64,000 bases of DNA from Cycas panzhihuaensis (taxonomy: Eukaryota > Cycadophyta). Made by a program: the position numbers and the translations under genes. This document shows, piece by piece, positions 1 to 9,993 of the stretch. The notes below the pieces were generated by a model. That model did no database searches, had not been told where the DNA came from, and was given only the letters and a program-made list of their open reading frames with translations. Every line of letters begins with the position of its first letter. Position 1 is the stretch's first letter. Location of the stretch: positions 246,891,741-246,955,740 of the forward strand of contig CM041465.1 of NCBI GenBank assembly GCA_023213395.1, written 5' to 3'.

Positions 1-353
1 CTATTGGCCAGCTTTGATGTGCTATACAATATACATCCTCATACTACTGTAGTCACATCTTGTTGTATATTTGGCTAATACATATATCGCTGCAAATTTA
101 GCAATGTCTTTCCCACTCCAAAGTGTCCTGCAACTCGAGAGGTGTGAGCTTCTCTTACCCACTTCATTCGGTCTGCATGCTTTGGAATGCAAAGCTTGTC
201 TTGCTTGAAGAGAAGGCTATCTTTTAACTGAAAATCAGCAACTACTTTTCCATGTTTTAGCTGCTCAAAGATAGGCTTAAATGCCTCATCTTCCAAGTAT
301 AAATCAATATATTCATCATGGTAGAAAGGCTGAAATTGCATAGCTACTAACAA
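1..353 (-). pseudogene. gypsy-1 RNase H end and integrase zinc-finger (H2C2) fragment
   Basis: An open stretch at 353-75 ends with the integrase N-terminal HHCC zinc-finger signature: a His-containing segment (REAHTSRVAGHFGVGKTL) matches the family pattern H-x3-5-H that precedes the two cysteines. Upstream residues match the linker that normally joins RNase H to integrase in gypsy polyproteins. The frame stops at 74, but related coding continues to the window edge, with one cysteine visible near position 35. The catalytic DDE core is outside the window. A start codon at 353 is an accident of an open segment, not a real translation start. Confidence 0.8.
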
Positions 354-359
354 ACTAGA

Positions 360-1640
360 AATACCTTACTATTGAGGAGGTTTGGATAATAAGTCTATAA
401 TTTTATTTGTTGCACCTTTCTTGTACTTGAGCACGATATGAAACTACTGCAAATAGGACATCCACTTCATATGCCTTGCCTGCTACAATTTGGACTGAGT
501 CTGCAAGAATTGCAAAGGCTTGTGGTCAGTGTAGATGACCACCTCTTTTCCCAACAAATACAGTCTCTAATACTTGACTGCTTAGTGCAATATATAGAGT
601 TCCTTATCGTAAGTTGGGTAGTTTATGATAGCTCTATTAAATGTCTCTGAATGGTATGATATCGGTCTTTCCTCTTACTTCAACACTGCTCCCATGGAAT
701 AGCCTGAAGCATCAGTCTCTAATTCAAATGGTTTCTATAATGAGGGTAAGGCTAACATTGGTGCCTCACAATTTTTTTGCTTCAAAAGCTTGAAAACTTT
801 CTCTTGTTCATTCTCCCAATGAAACTTTGCATGTCCTCCTGTCAATGCATGAAGAGGTGTTGTAATTTGAGAGAATCTAAAAATAAATTTTCTATAATAT
901 TGACATGCACCAATGAAACTTTTTACCTCCATAGTTGTCTTGGGTATGGGCCAATTGAGAATAACTCTAATCTTTGTTGGACCAATCTTCAATTCTCCTC
1001 CTCCAACTACAAAACTTAAGAAGACGAGTGATTACTTTCTAATCTCACACTTCTTCATATTAAGTTTTAGTTGTTGCTGTTGGAGGACTTTGAGCACTTG
1101 TTCAAGATGTCAAAGGTGCTCCTCCCAAGTATGACTTAAAATTAGAATATCATCTAAATAAACAATTACAAAGTCATCAATGAAGGGTCTTAATACCGTA
1201 TTCATCAACCTCATAAAGGTGGCAGGTGTGTTATACAGACCAAAAGGCATCACCAACCATTTGAACAATTCTTGATTTGATTTGAATGTTGTTTTCCAAG
1301 TGTCCTCCTCTCAAATTCGAACCTGATAGTAGCCTGATTTTAGGTCCAACTTGCTAAAATATCTTATGGACTGTAGCTAGTCCAACAAGTCATCTATTCA
1401 TGGTAAGGGATGTTGATTCTTTATGATGATCTTGTTCAAAGCCCAATAGTCAATGCATATTCTCCATCCTCCATCTTTCTTTAGCACCCAAATAATAGGT
1501 AAACCATATGGGAAACAACTCGTCTTGATCACTTCTTGTTCTAAGAGTTCTTAAATCTACCTCTTAATCTCTTCATTCTCCAAAACTGAGTTTCAGTAGA
1601 GACTAAGATTTGGCAAAGGTGAATTAGAAACCAACTAGAT
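360..1640 (-). pseudogene. gypsy-1 reverse transcriptase and RNase H, degenerate
   Basis: Minus-strand translation gives the RT fingers ([16 protein letters not shown] near 1500-1450), palm ([17 protein letters not shown] near 1240-1195), and an intact catalytic box YLDDI at 1160-1146. The thumb/connection segment (PIPKTTMEVKSFIGACQYYRKF) lies at about 945-880, and the RNase H start (ELETDASGYSMGAVL) at about 725-680. A frame break lies between the YLDD-bearing frame and the connection at about 1030-1010, and several codons are TAG or TAA where the family has Gln or Trp. It would copy RNA into cDNA if intact, but it is clearly dead. Family assignment is secure; exact limits are approximate. 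Confidence 0.88.
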
Positions 1641-1929
1641 TTCATGTTTAATTGCCCTCTTAGGTGGTAGCCCTTTTGGCTTATGGAATACATCATTGTA
1701 CCTATTCCTTAGGCCTTCAATCTATTGCACATTTTTCCTATCCAACACCTATATTGAGGACTCTACTTGCTCTTTTTCTTCCACCTTTTGCATTATCATC
1801 AGTAGCACAAACTTCCTACAAGCATTGATCAATCTTTTCACTTATTAGGAGGATATAAGAGAGATCTTCTTTTGTGGTTTTGATGCATTGATCAGATATG
1901 ATTTCCTATCCTTGATGAGTCAAATCTTT

Positions 1930-2309
1930 CTCATCCTCCTATGATGAACTCCATCTCTATCATAGAGATATGGGTTGCCAAACACAACTTGACAAACATC
2001 CAAAGGAACTACCTCATATTCAACTTCATCAATGAACTTTTCATAAATTATAAATTTAAACTTATATTGGTGAGTAACTTACAACTTTGAATCTTTTTGT
2101 AGCCATCCAAGAGGATATGGTTTTGGATGTGCATGCATTTTTAATCCTAACTTCCTTACCAATGCCTCTGAGATTAAATTCTTTTGGTTTTCTCCATCAA
2201 AGATGGCATCAACCATACTTTTCTTCACTTGGATTCTTACCATGAAGAACTCCTCTCTAATCTTTGGATCAACTTGTTGATGGTTGTTTTTAGGCTCCGC
2301 ATTAGCCAT
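1930..2309 (-). pseudogene. gypsy-1 aspartic protease-like region
   Basis: The minus-strand frame from 2309 continues past its first stop at 2079 to about 1930. It contains a VDAIFDGENQKNLISEAL segment in the place where gypsy retropepsins have a D-S-G-[AS]-x-x-N-F-I core. The catalytic Asp is present, but the following Ser-Gly is replaced (FDGEN). The downstream text (HPKPYPLGW, then EYEVVPLDVCQVVFGNPYLYDRD) resembles the usual retropepsin flap and C-terminal region of plant gypsy elements. It lies between the gag knuckle and RT, as expected. The domain call rests on position and partial motif. Confidence 0.65.
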
Positions 2310-2402
2310 GAGTATTAGCTTCTCATTGGCTCCTTTAATGCCACAAACATCTTTATCACCTATAGAGTTCAGTAAAGCTTTACCTTTTCCCTTATTCTTG
2401 GG

Positions 2403-3380
2403 TCATTTCTCTGGGTGTAAGAACCAACAATCTTCTATGCTATGACTCGCTCGCTTGCAATGTGTACAAGTGACTTTGATTTGGGTGGTATTAATTTCTT
2501 TCTTCTTTCCAAAACCCCTAATTAGTTGTTGTCCAAGTTTACTTGGAAACTTCTTTCCTTGGGCAAGTTTGTTACTACCTTCTTGAGGTGCAAATCTTTT
2601 CCTCTTAGCAAAAACCCTCTTGTTCATCTTTTCTATAGCAATCGTCTTCTTGTTCGTTTTATCAAGCAATTTAACTTTAAATAATTGAAGTTCTTGATGA
2701 ATGTGCTAATGTAGCCCTCCAATATACTTTAGCATGATGTCTTTACCCAGTAAAGAGATGCCCAACACAACAGCTCACTTTTAAAATTTTGTTGTATAAT
2801 CTTGGACATTTTGGCCTTTTTCCTATTAGTAATATTGCCATTTAATCCTATGTTGCTCTTCATACCCAATAAGATAGAATTGCTTCTTTATGAGGATTTT
2901 AAATTGTTGCTAGGTAATTTCATTTATATTATGGGATTTAAGATATATATTCCACTAAACTAATGCATGCTTAAATAATTTTAACCTAGCAAAAGTAATT
3001 TTCTACTAGTTTTTATAACCATAAATAGAAAAATATGTTTTAAGTTGGTCCAACCAACCATCTAACTTTTTAGCATCTAAGGTTCCATCATAGATGGGTA
3101 ATTCAAGTTTTGTCTCTACCTTGAATGGATGTATTATTACCAATGGACTATTATCTTCTTCCTCTTCTTGTTGGTCTTCTACTGGTTCTTCATTTATTTC
3201 CTCTTTCACTGGCTTATCTTCTTCCTTCTTTATGTCTTGGCTATTGAAGAAGTTACTACTTGTTGAGAGAGTAGTTGCGCCACAAGTTGGGTTAGTCTGT
3301 TGAGGTTTTGATCTATCTTCACAAATCTTTCCTCTATCTTTTTCTCCAGTTTAGCCATCTTCCTTCACTATCTACACTCT
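2403..3380 (-). pseudogene. gypsy-1 gag (capsid/nucleocapsid), degenerate
   Basis: The nucleocapsid end is clear: CTHCKRASHSIEDC (about 2461-2420) is a CX2CX4HX4C zinc knuckle preceded by a Lys/Arg-rich stretch typical of RNA-binding gag tails. The N-terminal part at 3209-3006 holds an acidic run (EEEEDNSPLV) followed by LPIYDGTLDAKKLDGWLDQLKTYF, which matches the start of the plant gypsy retrotrans_gag domain. The intervening capsid region (2670-3005) is recognisable only in short pieces and is frameshifted. Gag would package the element RNA. The true start codon probably lay near 3360, where the leader ends, but decay prevents a firm choice. Confidence 0.8.
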
Positions 3381-3529
3381 CTTTCAAGCAGTTCGGTTAA
3401 AGGTTCACTGGTCAACAAATACTGAAATCTAGTTTTCATAAAAACTTTTTTAGAGCTAAAGAAAAGAGGGTTTTCTTTTTTTTTTTCTTTAAAAAAATCC
3501 CTAAATTCCCAAGGGTTTCAAGAAAACTA

Positions 3530-3541
3530 GCTCTGATACCA
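3530..3541 (-). promoter_or_regulatory. Primer binding site for initiator tRNA-Met (gypsy-1)
   Basis: The minus strand reads TGGTATCAGAGC, the exact 12-nt complement to the 3' end of plant initiator tRNA-Met used to prime minus-strand DNA synthesis. It lies just upstream of the gag region on the same strand, so it fixes the element orientation and places the 5' LTR at higher coordinates. Confidence 0.9.
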
Positions 3542-4384
3542 AAATATTTGATCCAAATTTGAATGGAAAAGTAAGGACTTAGTCCAATCGAAATAAATTC
3601 AGAACAAATTTATAATAATATTACATTAATTTTAAAAATATTTAAAATTTTCCTTACAAAATTCCTTATGTTTGTGATCTGTTGAGCATGCATAGGACTG
3701 CTATAGTAAGTTAGGAGAGAAGAAATGAATGCTGGGCATATTTCAAGCTACTACACACTCTTTGGAACCATTACCAATGAACTATGTGAGAAGTTTTGGT
3801 TGTTGTTCAACCAAAAATACTTTTCTTGGAGAAGATTTCTACCTAGCGTCTCCCTTGGACTACTAGGATTGGTTTTCTTCTTCCTTTAGCTATAACTAAG
3901 CCTTCTTGGGATCCTTCAATGCCCCCGTGAATAGATCTGGGCATTTTTCTATTGCTCCTTTTGTTTGTTTCTTTTTATACTTCTTCTCCTTCTGTTTCTC
4001 CTATATAGTTTTTAGTCTTGGAGTCGTTCTTCTTCTTTGGAAAGTTATTTTGCATTAACTCCCCATGAATCTTGCTCTTCTTAATGTGTTTACAGCTGTT
4101 AGGCATCCTTCCTCCTCTTCCTTGAAGAAATCTGACAGTTTTAAAACCCTATTGTGTATAGTTTCTTTCTAAACAGTTTTTTCCATTTAATTTTTTAACT
4201 AATTTATGAACAGTTGAAAAACTAACTTAAATCCATTTATTTAAGGGTTTTTTTTTTTCTATTACATAGAGGACATGTATAAACTCATCCTCCTAAAATT
4301 TTGTGTGAAATAGACTCATTTTTCATATCAAAATCGCAGTTGTTTTTTAATTTTTTCTATACTAGTTACACTTTAGGTTGCACT
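3542..4384 (-). other. Probable 5' LTR/leader sequence of gypsy-1
   Basis: This stretch lies immediately outside the primer binding site, where the 5' LTR must be. It has no coding signal. It holds T-rich runs (3476-3486 and 4249-4258), which on the minus strand are A-rich. No matching LTR is in the window, so its outer end is unknown; it could stop anywhere between about 4200 and 4700. The assignment rests on position alone. Confidence 0.45.
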
Positions 4385-4522
4385 GGTTGCACTTGTAGAC
4401 CACTTGGTTGCACTTGTAGTCTGCTTGGTTGCACTTGTAGACCATTTGGTTACACTTGTAGACCACTTGGTTGCACTTATAGCCCACTTGGTTACACTTG
4501 TAAACCATTTAGTTGCACCTGC
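4385..4522. repeat. 21-bp minisatellite, about 6.6 copies
   Basis: Units start at 4385, 4406, 4427, 4448, 4469, 4490 and 4511 (partial). The consensus is approximately GGTTGCACTTGTAGACCACTT with 1-4 differences between units. Because the period is a multiple of three, one plus-strand frame reads a 7-residue Cys-rich repeat (G-C-T-C-R-P-L). The short open frame that spans it (4301-4564) has no other support and is probably a by-product of the repeat. No other copy of the unit is seen elsewhere in the window. Confidence 0.92.
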
Positions 4523-5159
4523 TTTGCATTTTTTAAGCATCTCAATGGCATATTTTTTTACTAAATGAAGGTTACAAACATAAAAAATAAATATAACAAA
4601 GCATTTTAAAGAGTATTATAAAATTAAAGATCTGAAAATAAATTAGACAATCTCCCTATATACTCTAAAAGATGTAATTAATATGGATAAAGTAGTAGAA
4701 GTATAGTTTTCCATAGAAAGGCCTCCTCCATTCAGACGAGACTCCACCTGGCTTTTACGATCCTGACAAGCTGATATTTCCTGGTCCCAAAGACCACATC
4801 CAACTAACTACTAATGATCGCACCCACAACTAAATGATATACCATCTATATCTCTAGAGAAGTGCATTCAGGAACCATCTTCGAAGTCCATACACATCAC
4901 TCCAATAGAGGCACAACATCATTGGGAAGCCGATCTATATATGCAATGTTTGAAAAATAGACCTCTAGTTATGGTAGAATCTACAAAGCTAAGAAGATGG
5001 TCTTCATAATTGAACCTAACTTATCTTTGGAAGATGACCCTAAGATCGAGCCTGATTATGATGATGAACCCCAAGACCACCCTACTAATGAGTTACCTCT
5101 AAATCTCAAACCTGAAGTTTCCTTATTAGTCGTTACCTCCACTACATATCCTGAACCGC

Positions 5160-5560
5160 TCTGAGTCAAAGGAATACTTCAAAAAATCCCAATTACCATT
5201 TTGATCAATGGTGGTGCATCACTAAATTTCATTGATATCTCTATTGCTCAATAGTTGAATCTTTATATAGAACTTAAAATAGGCTTTACCTAGTCATCAC
5301 ACCCTTCATTGTGTAAAAATAATAAAAAACCTCACGGTTCACATTGGCTCATATACCCTTGTCTCTAATTTTTATGCCATGTCCATAGGTGGGTCAGATG
5401 CAATTCTGAACGTATAATGGCTCTAGACTCTAGGAACTTATAGCACCAATAACTCACCCATGGCACCATTCATTATATTCAAAGATCATATGGGTCACTC
5501 ACATAAACTTTATGGGATGCAAGCCCCCAAATAAAGTAATCTCACCCACCTGAATGTGCT
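5160..5560 (+). pseudogene. gypsy-2 aspartic protease region
   Basis: The plus-strand frame around 5190-5260 reads ILINGGASLNFIDISIA, which aligns with the retropepsin core I-D-S-G-A-x-x-N-F-I. The catalytic Asp-Ser are replaced by Asn-Gly, so the enzyme would be inactive even without the nearby stops. Downstream sequence carries several stops and a likely frameshift before RT begins. The acidic stretch just upstream (about 5010-5110, rich in Asp/Glu/Pro) fits a degenerate linker between gag and protease. Assigned by motif and position. Confidence 0.65.
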
Positions 5561-5739
5561 GACAACTCAATGGTAACATAGGATACATCATTCATCTCAA
5601 CCATATCTAGGCCCCTTTAGGTATTCACCCCAATATCCAACAAGTATTGGACCAATCCTAATCTGTATTTGCTCCATTACCTACTAGTCCCCTACCTAAT
5701 CGATGTTGTTATCATACTATTGAGTTACAAAATTTACAC

Positions 5740-7000
5740 GACCTGATTAGCCGTCGACCATATAGGAACTCCTATTTCCAAAAAAATAAAATAAAAAAAA
5801 TCATGAGGGAATTGCTAGACATGGGTATTATCCAACCTAGTAAAAGCCCATATGCAACACCCATCGTTTTAGTTTGTAAAAAGGATGGATCTTTTCAACT
5901 TTGCATTGACTATCGTGCTCTCAACAAAATCACCATAAAAAATAAGTTCCCTATGCCACAAATCAATGACATGTTAGATGAGATCCATGGTGCTATAATT
6001 TTTATCAAACTTAATTTATAGTCAAGATATTACCAAATCCCTATTTTACTAGAGGATCAACATAAAATAACTTTTCTAATCCACCATGGCCACTTTGAGG
6101 TCTAGGTCATGCCCTTTGGCCTATGTAATACTTCGGCTACGTTTCAGGCTCTCATGAACAAGATCTTTTTCCTATACCTACAAAAATTTATCATCATCTT
6201 CTTTGATGATATTCTTATCTATAACTCAAACATGCTTGTTCACATCTTGCATCGAGAAATAGTCGTTTAAATCCTAGCTCAGAATAAACTATATGCTAAA
6301 CTCTCTAAATGTGAGCTTGGGAAATCTAAACTACAATACCTTGGTCATATTATATCCTTTGCTGGCATTCAAATGGATCTCCATAAAATCTCTATTATCA
6401 CCAATTAGCCAACCCCAAAAACCCTGACCTAATTGTGGGATTTCCTAGGGCTTACCAGATTCTATCATTGGTTCATTCAAAACTATGCCACACTAACCAC
6501 CCCCTTAATCCACTTGCTTTAGAAGGATTCCTTCTAATGGTCTCCCTCAGCTAATGAGGCTTTCCTCCATCTAAAGGAGGTCATGACAACCACCCTAGTT
6601 TTGGCCTCTCCTAACTTTACTTGGCCTTTTCGATTAGAATGCGATGCCTTCATGTTTGGATTGGGTGGAGTCTTAATGCATGACTTTTACCTCATCACCT
6701 TTGAAAGTCAAAAACTCAAAGACCATGAGTGTAGACTGTCTACCTATTGAAAATAAATATGGTTCATCCTCCACGCTATTAACAAATGGTGACAGTATCT
6801 ACTTGGTTCTAAATTTACTATCCTCATTAATCATCATAGCCTTCGCTGCTTACTAGATTAACCAATCCTCTCTAAAGAATAGGCTAAATGGGTCGATTGC
6901 CTCCAAGTTTTTGACTTTATAATCACATATAAAAAGGGAAAAGATAACATTACGGTAGATGCTCTCTTGAGGCTACCTTCCCCTACACTTGATGATAACA
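5740..7000 (+). pseudogene. gypsy-2 reverse transcriptase and RNase H
   Basis: The best open segment, 5803-6021, covers RT fingers: MGIIQPSKSPYATPIVLVCK, KKDGSFQLCIDYRALN, then KFPMPQINDMLDEIHGA. In the same frame past TAG stops come [20 protein letters not shown] and the catalytic box FFDDILIY at 6199-6222 (YxDD with the first residue changed to Phe; both Asp kept). The connection (GLTRFYHWFIQNYATLTTPL) and the RNase H start (RLECDAFMFGLGGVLM near 6630-6680) follow without a frame change. RNase H continues to about 6980, with the usual tail (ITYKKGKDNITVDAL). The long single frame interrupted only by nonsense codons shows decay by point mutation rather than rearrangement. Confidence 0.9.
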
Positions 7001-7079
7001 TTTGTCACACTGAGGCCCCACTATTTATGCCATTTCTTCCCCACAACTGACATGGAAATAGGACTTATCCATAACTAAC

Positions 7080-8460
7080 AAATCCTGACCAAATTTCTTA
7101 CACTAGGTTGATAAGGTCCACACTCATAAGGATTGGTCTATCTGTAATAATCTTCTCTTATACCAAAATCACATATTCGTACACCCCCACTCAACTTTTA
7201 TTCTGTGAATTTTATCAGAATATCATTCTTCCCCTCTTGGTGGTCATTCTAGTTTTGATAAAACTTGTCATAGGATACATTCTAACTTCTTTTGGCCAAA
7301 AATAAAATCCACCATCCTTACCTTTATCTCTAAATATGACACATGTCAATATAACAAAGCTGATATGAAACCCCAATTATGCCTCCTTTAACCGTTGCAT
7401 ATCCCATAAGGTAAATGGCAAGATATTACCATGGATTTTATAACAAGCTTACCACTATTTACCAGATCTGGCTCCATTTTAGTAGTCATAGATAGGTTGA
7501 AAAAATATGCCCACTTCTTATCTGTCCACACAACCTATAAGGGTCCACGTATCACTAACATTTACCTCTAGACAATATTTTGTTTATACAATTTTCCATC
7601 CACTATCGTATATGACTGTGACCTTAAATTCACTAGATCCTTCTGGCAGGAGCTATTTTGTGCATTAGGAGCATTATTCAATATGAATTCAACATACTAT
7701 CCACAAACCAATGGCCAATCTAAGGTCCTTAATAAAACTGTAGATACCTACTTACGTTGCTTTGCATCTAATCACCAATTTAAATGGACATCATAGCTAA
7801 CCTTAGTTGAGTATTTGTACAACTCCTCATATTATTCAACCATTAGAATATGCCTATTTTTGGCTCTCTATGGGTATCCCCCACTATCCCACCACACCTT
7901 GGCTACTAACCTCTACACAGTAATAGTATAATAAAAACTACAGTATATAGACTAAATTCTCCACACCCTTAAACAAAACCTATCCATGGCCCTGAATCGA
8001 ATGAAATAATTAGTAGATCGCCACCGCTCTAATCGCTCATTTAATATTGGTGATCTTATATTCCTTCATCTCTAACTTTATAAGCAATAATCCCTTTTCC
8101 ATCATAAGAACCACAAACTTAGCCCTTGTATTATGGGCCCTGTAAAGTCCTTAAATGTATTAATGAAGTTGCATATGCTCTTGACCTTCTCCTCACCACT
8201 AACATCCATAATGTTTTTCATGTATTCTTTCTTCGAAAGTGTCTAAGCAAAACCCATGTCCCCCAGACAACCTTTCCAATTATAGATGAAGAGTAAACCT
8301 TGTTTATACCTCCAAAACTATACTGACTAGTAGACAACACTGTCTCTGAAATCAGTCTATTTTAGAATATTTGATATAGTAGGCAGGCTACAACTTAGAT
8401 GAAGAAACTTGGGAATCTAATGATTTTATCAAAAAGCACCTATATTTCACATGCCTCAAG
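7080..8460 (+). pseudogene. gypsy-2 integrase and C-terminal tail
   Basis: The zinc-finger region is recognisable at 7200-7370, where a frameshift separates GGHSSFDKTCHRIHSNFFWP from the C-x-x-C-bearing segment KYDTCQYNKADMKPQ. The catalytic core is present only in pieces, including the matches to the plant gypsy core at 7600-7760. The C-terminal region contains the typical basic segment LVDRHRSNRSFNIGDLIFLHL (about 8010-8075) and the family's NIHNVFHVFFLRKCLSK motif near 8200-8250. Multiple stops make it non-functional. Confidence 0.8.
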
Positions 8461-8470
8461 GACTAAGCAT

Positions 8471-8486
8471 CTTAGGGGAAGGGACC
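8471..8486 (+). promoter_or_regulatory. Polypurine tract of gypsy-2
   Basis: A purine-rich run (AGGGGAAGGGA at 8474-8484) ends right before a TG that begins the 3' LTR. This is the usual primer site for plus-strand DNA synthesis in LTR retrotransposons. Confidence 0.75.
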
Positions 8487-8929
8487 TGTTACATAACTCA
8501 TCTCGCTAAGTTATGTAAAATACTATTATATAGAGAGTTATCAAGAGATTAAGAGATAAGGTTAATTATGGAACTTTATGCATGAGCCGATAAGCCAGCC
8601 AATGGTATGCAAGGCCGCTATGCCATCTAATAGAATGTAAGGCCACTTAGGCCACCAATAGGATTGCATGTGAAAGACTCTCTTTCGTCTATATAAGGGT
8701 CATAAATTATAAATGATGGTTAGCTTGATGTAACTTTTTATAAAGATTGTATTACAGTACTCTCTATTTTGGTGATCATTTAACACTCTTGTGTTCTTAT
8801 CACATTCTCTATTAATTTGTTTACCCTATTAGACAGAATGGAGTGGTTACGGTTATTATTTTTCTATTATCTCAAGGAGCATTTGTGAGAAGATACATCC
8901 TATATTGGATATATTACATAAGTTTAACA
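8487..8929 (+). repeat. 3' LTR of gypsy-2 (about 443 bp)
   Basis: It begins TGTTA immediately after the polypurine tract and ends TAACA (8925-8929), a matching inverted terminus. It contains a TATA box (CTATATAAGG around 8689-8698) about 200 bp in, where the U3/R promoter should be. The right boundary is inferred from the TAACA terminus and from copia coding sequence starting at 8927-8930. No second LTR copy is in the window to confirm it. Confidence 0.7.
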
Positions 8930-9660
8930 TGAGTAGTTGCAAGCAACTTGTAACACTAGTAGAGGTTAGGTTAAAATTATCTAAGTTTAAGGAATTTGAA
9001 TCAGTTGATCTTATACTTTATACGTAGTTGATTGGGAGCCTAATTTACTTGACTTTAACTCAACCATATATTATATATATAATCAGTATGATTTCTAAGT
9101 TTATACATAAGCCTAAAGTAGAATATTGGCAAGTAGCTAAAAGGATTCTCAAGTATCTTAGAGGTACTATTGGATATAGATTATATTATAAGTCATTAGG
9201 GGACTATAGGTTGATTGGTTATATAGACATAGACTAGTCAAGTTGTATAAATGATAGGAAATCTACTTCAGTGTATACATTCAATTTAGGTTCAACAGTA
9301 ATAGCATGGAGTTCAAAGAAGCAGGTAACAATATCTCTTTCTACTATAGAAGTATAGTATAAAACAATTGTAGTAGGAGCTTATGAAATAGTTTTACTTA
9401 GAAGATTACTTCAAGGTTTATAGGAAGAATAAGTTGGTCCTACACAATTGCTTTATGATAATCAAAGCACAATTTAGATGACTAGGAATCTAGTGTTTTA
9501 TAGTATGATAAAGTATATTAAAACACAACATCATTTCATCAGAGAGTTGGTATAGTAAGGTGAATTAGAATTAGTCTGTTGTAGCACTGAAATATAGGTG
9601 GCAAATATTTTCATAAAGGCACTTAGTAAAATAAAGTTTATCAAATTTAGAGACAAATTT
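8927..9660 (+). pseudogene. copia-A: 3' end of Ty1/copia RT and RNase H
   Basis: Reading begins abruptly next to the gypsy-2 LTR within the RT thumb region, then gives LIGSLIYLTLTQPYIIYIIS (9028 onward), KPKVEYWQVAKRILKYLRGT, and the RNase H elements YIDID (active-site strand, 9222-9236), NDRKSTSVYTFNLG, AWSSKKQ and HHFIRELV. These are standard copia connection and RNase H motifs. The N-terminal five-sixths of the polyprotein are missing, apparently cut off at the gypsy-2 boundary. About ten in-frame stops are present. The end at about 9660 matches the conserved copia tail (IKFIKFRDKFRV). Confidence 0.88.
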
Positions 9661-9694
9661 AGAGTCCCCCCAAATGGGCATTATAGGGTAGAAA

Positions 9695-9993
9695 TGTTAG
9701 AATAATACTTATATTAGGATGAGTACCTACCTTGGGGATATTACCCACATTGGGGTAATAACCCAAATCGATGGATATATCTTAGCAGCACTATATCAAG
9801 CATTTGTCAATGCCAATCGGTAATAGACCTTAAGAGGTATGTCCAAATCCTCTCAATCTCATCTATTTATCTAGGGAGTCTAAAGACCCTAGTGTTCATT
9901 AATACTACCATCCTCATAGATTGATGGTTTTATCCTTTCTTACATTTTATTTTGTTCTCTTTGTCCTTTGATTCCATCAAACATTATATACCA
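9695..9993 (+). repeat. 3' LTR of copia-A (putative)
   Basis: It starts TGTTAGAATAATAC, directly after the copia C-terminal codons, in the same context as the TGTTGGGAATAATCC LTR start of copia-B. The stretch ends near ATACCA at 9993 and is followed by TTGTATCAATATTG, a possible degraded primer site. The length of about 300 bp fits the related LTRs in this window. The right end is a guess by analogy. Confidence 0.6.

Larger units (their letters stand above)
1..3541 (-). mobile_element. Ty3/gypsy retrotransposon (gypsy-1), decayed, runs off left edge
   Basis: Read on the minus strand, domains appear in Ty3/gypsy order: primer binding site (3541-3530), acidic gag N-terminus, CCHC knuckle, protease-like region, reverse transcriptase, RNase H, and the start of integrase at the window edge. 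RT before integrase distinguishes gypsy from copia. The rest of integrase and the 3' LTR lie outside the window. Reading frames change several times and in-frame TAG/TAA stops are frequent, so the element cannot encode a polyprotein. The boundaries of its 5' LTR (above 3541) could not be fixed because no second LTR is available for comparison. Confidence 0.9.
4700..8929 (+). mobile_element. Ty3/gypsy retrotransposon (gypsy-2), 5'-truncated, 3' LTR present
   Basis: Plus-strand domains run in gypsy order: protease (about 5190), RT (5.75-6.5 kb), RNase H (6.6-7.0 kb), integrase (7.1-8.0 kb) and a basic C-terminal tail (to about 8.45 kb). A purine-rich tract and an LTR starting TGTTACATAACTC follow. 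I see no gag knuckle and no matching 5' LTR upstream, so the 5' end is lost or unrecognisable. Many codons are TAG/TAA. It abuts gypsy-1 LTR-like sequence on the left and cuts into a copia fragment on the right. Confidence 0.88.

Noticed and set aside
4373-4522. CRISPR-like array of short repeats
   Set aside because: The repeats are directly adjacent without unique spacers, so it is a minisatellite, and the genome context is plant.
4301-4564. 87-codon Cys-rich open frame
   Set aside because: Its regular Cys pattern is produced by the 21-bp minisatellite. There is no signal for a conserved peptide outside the repeat.
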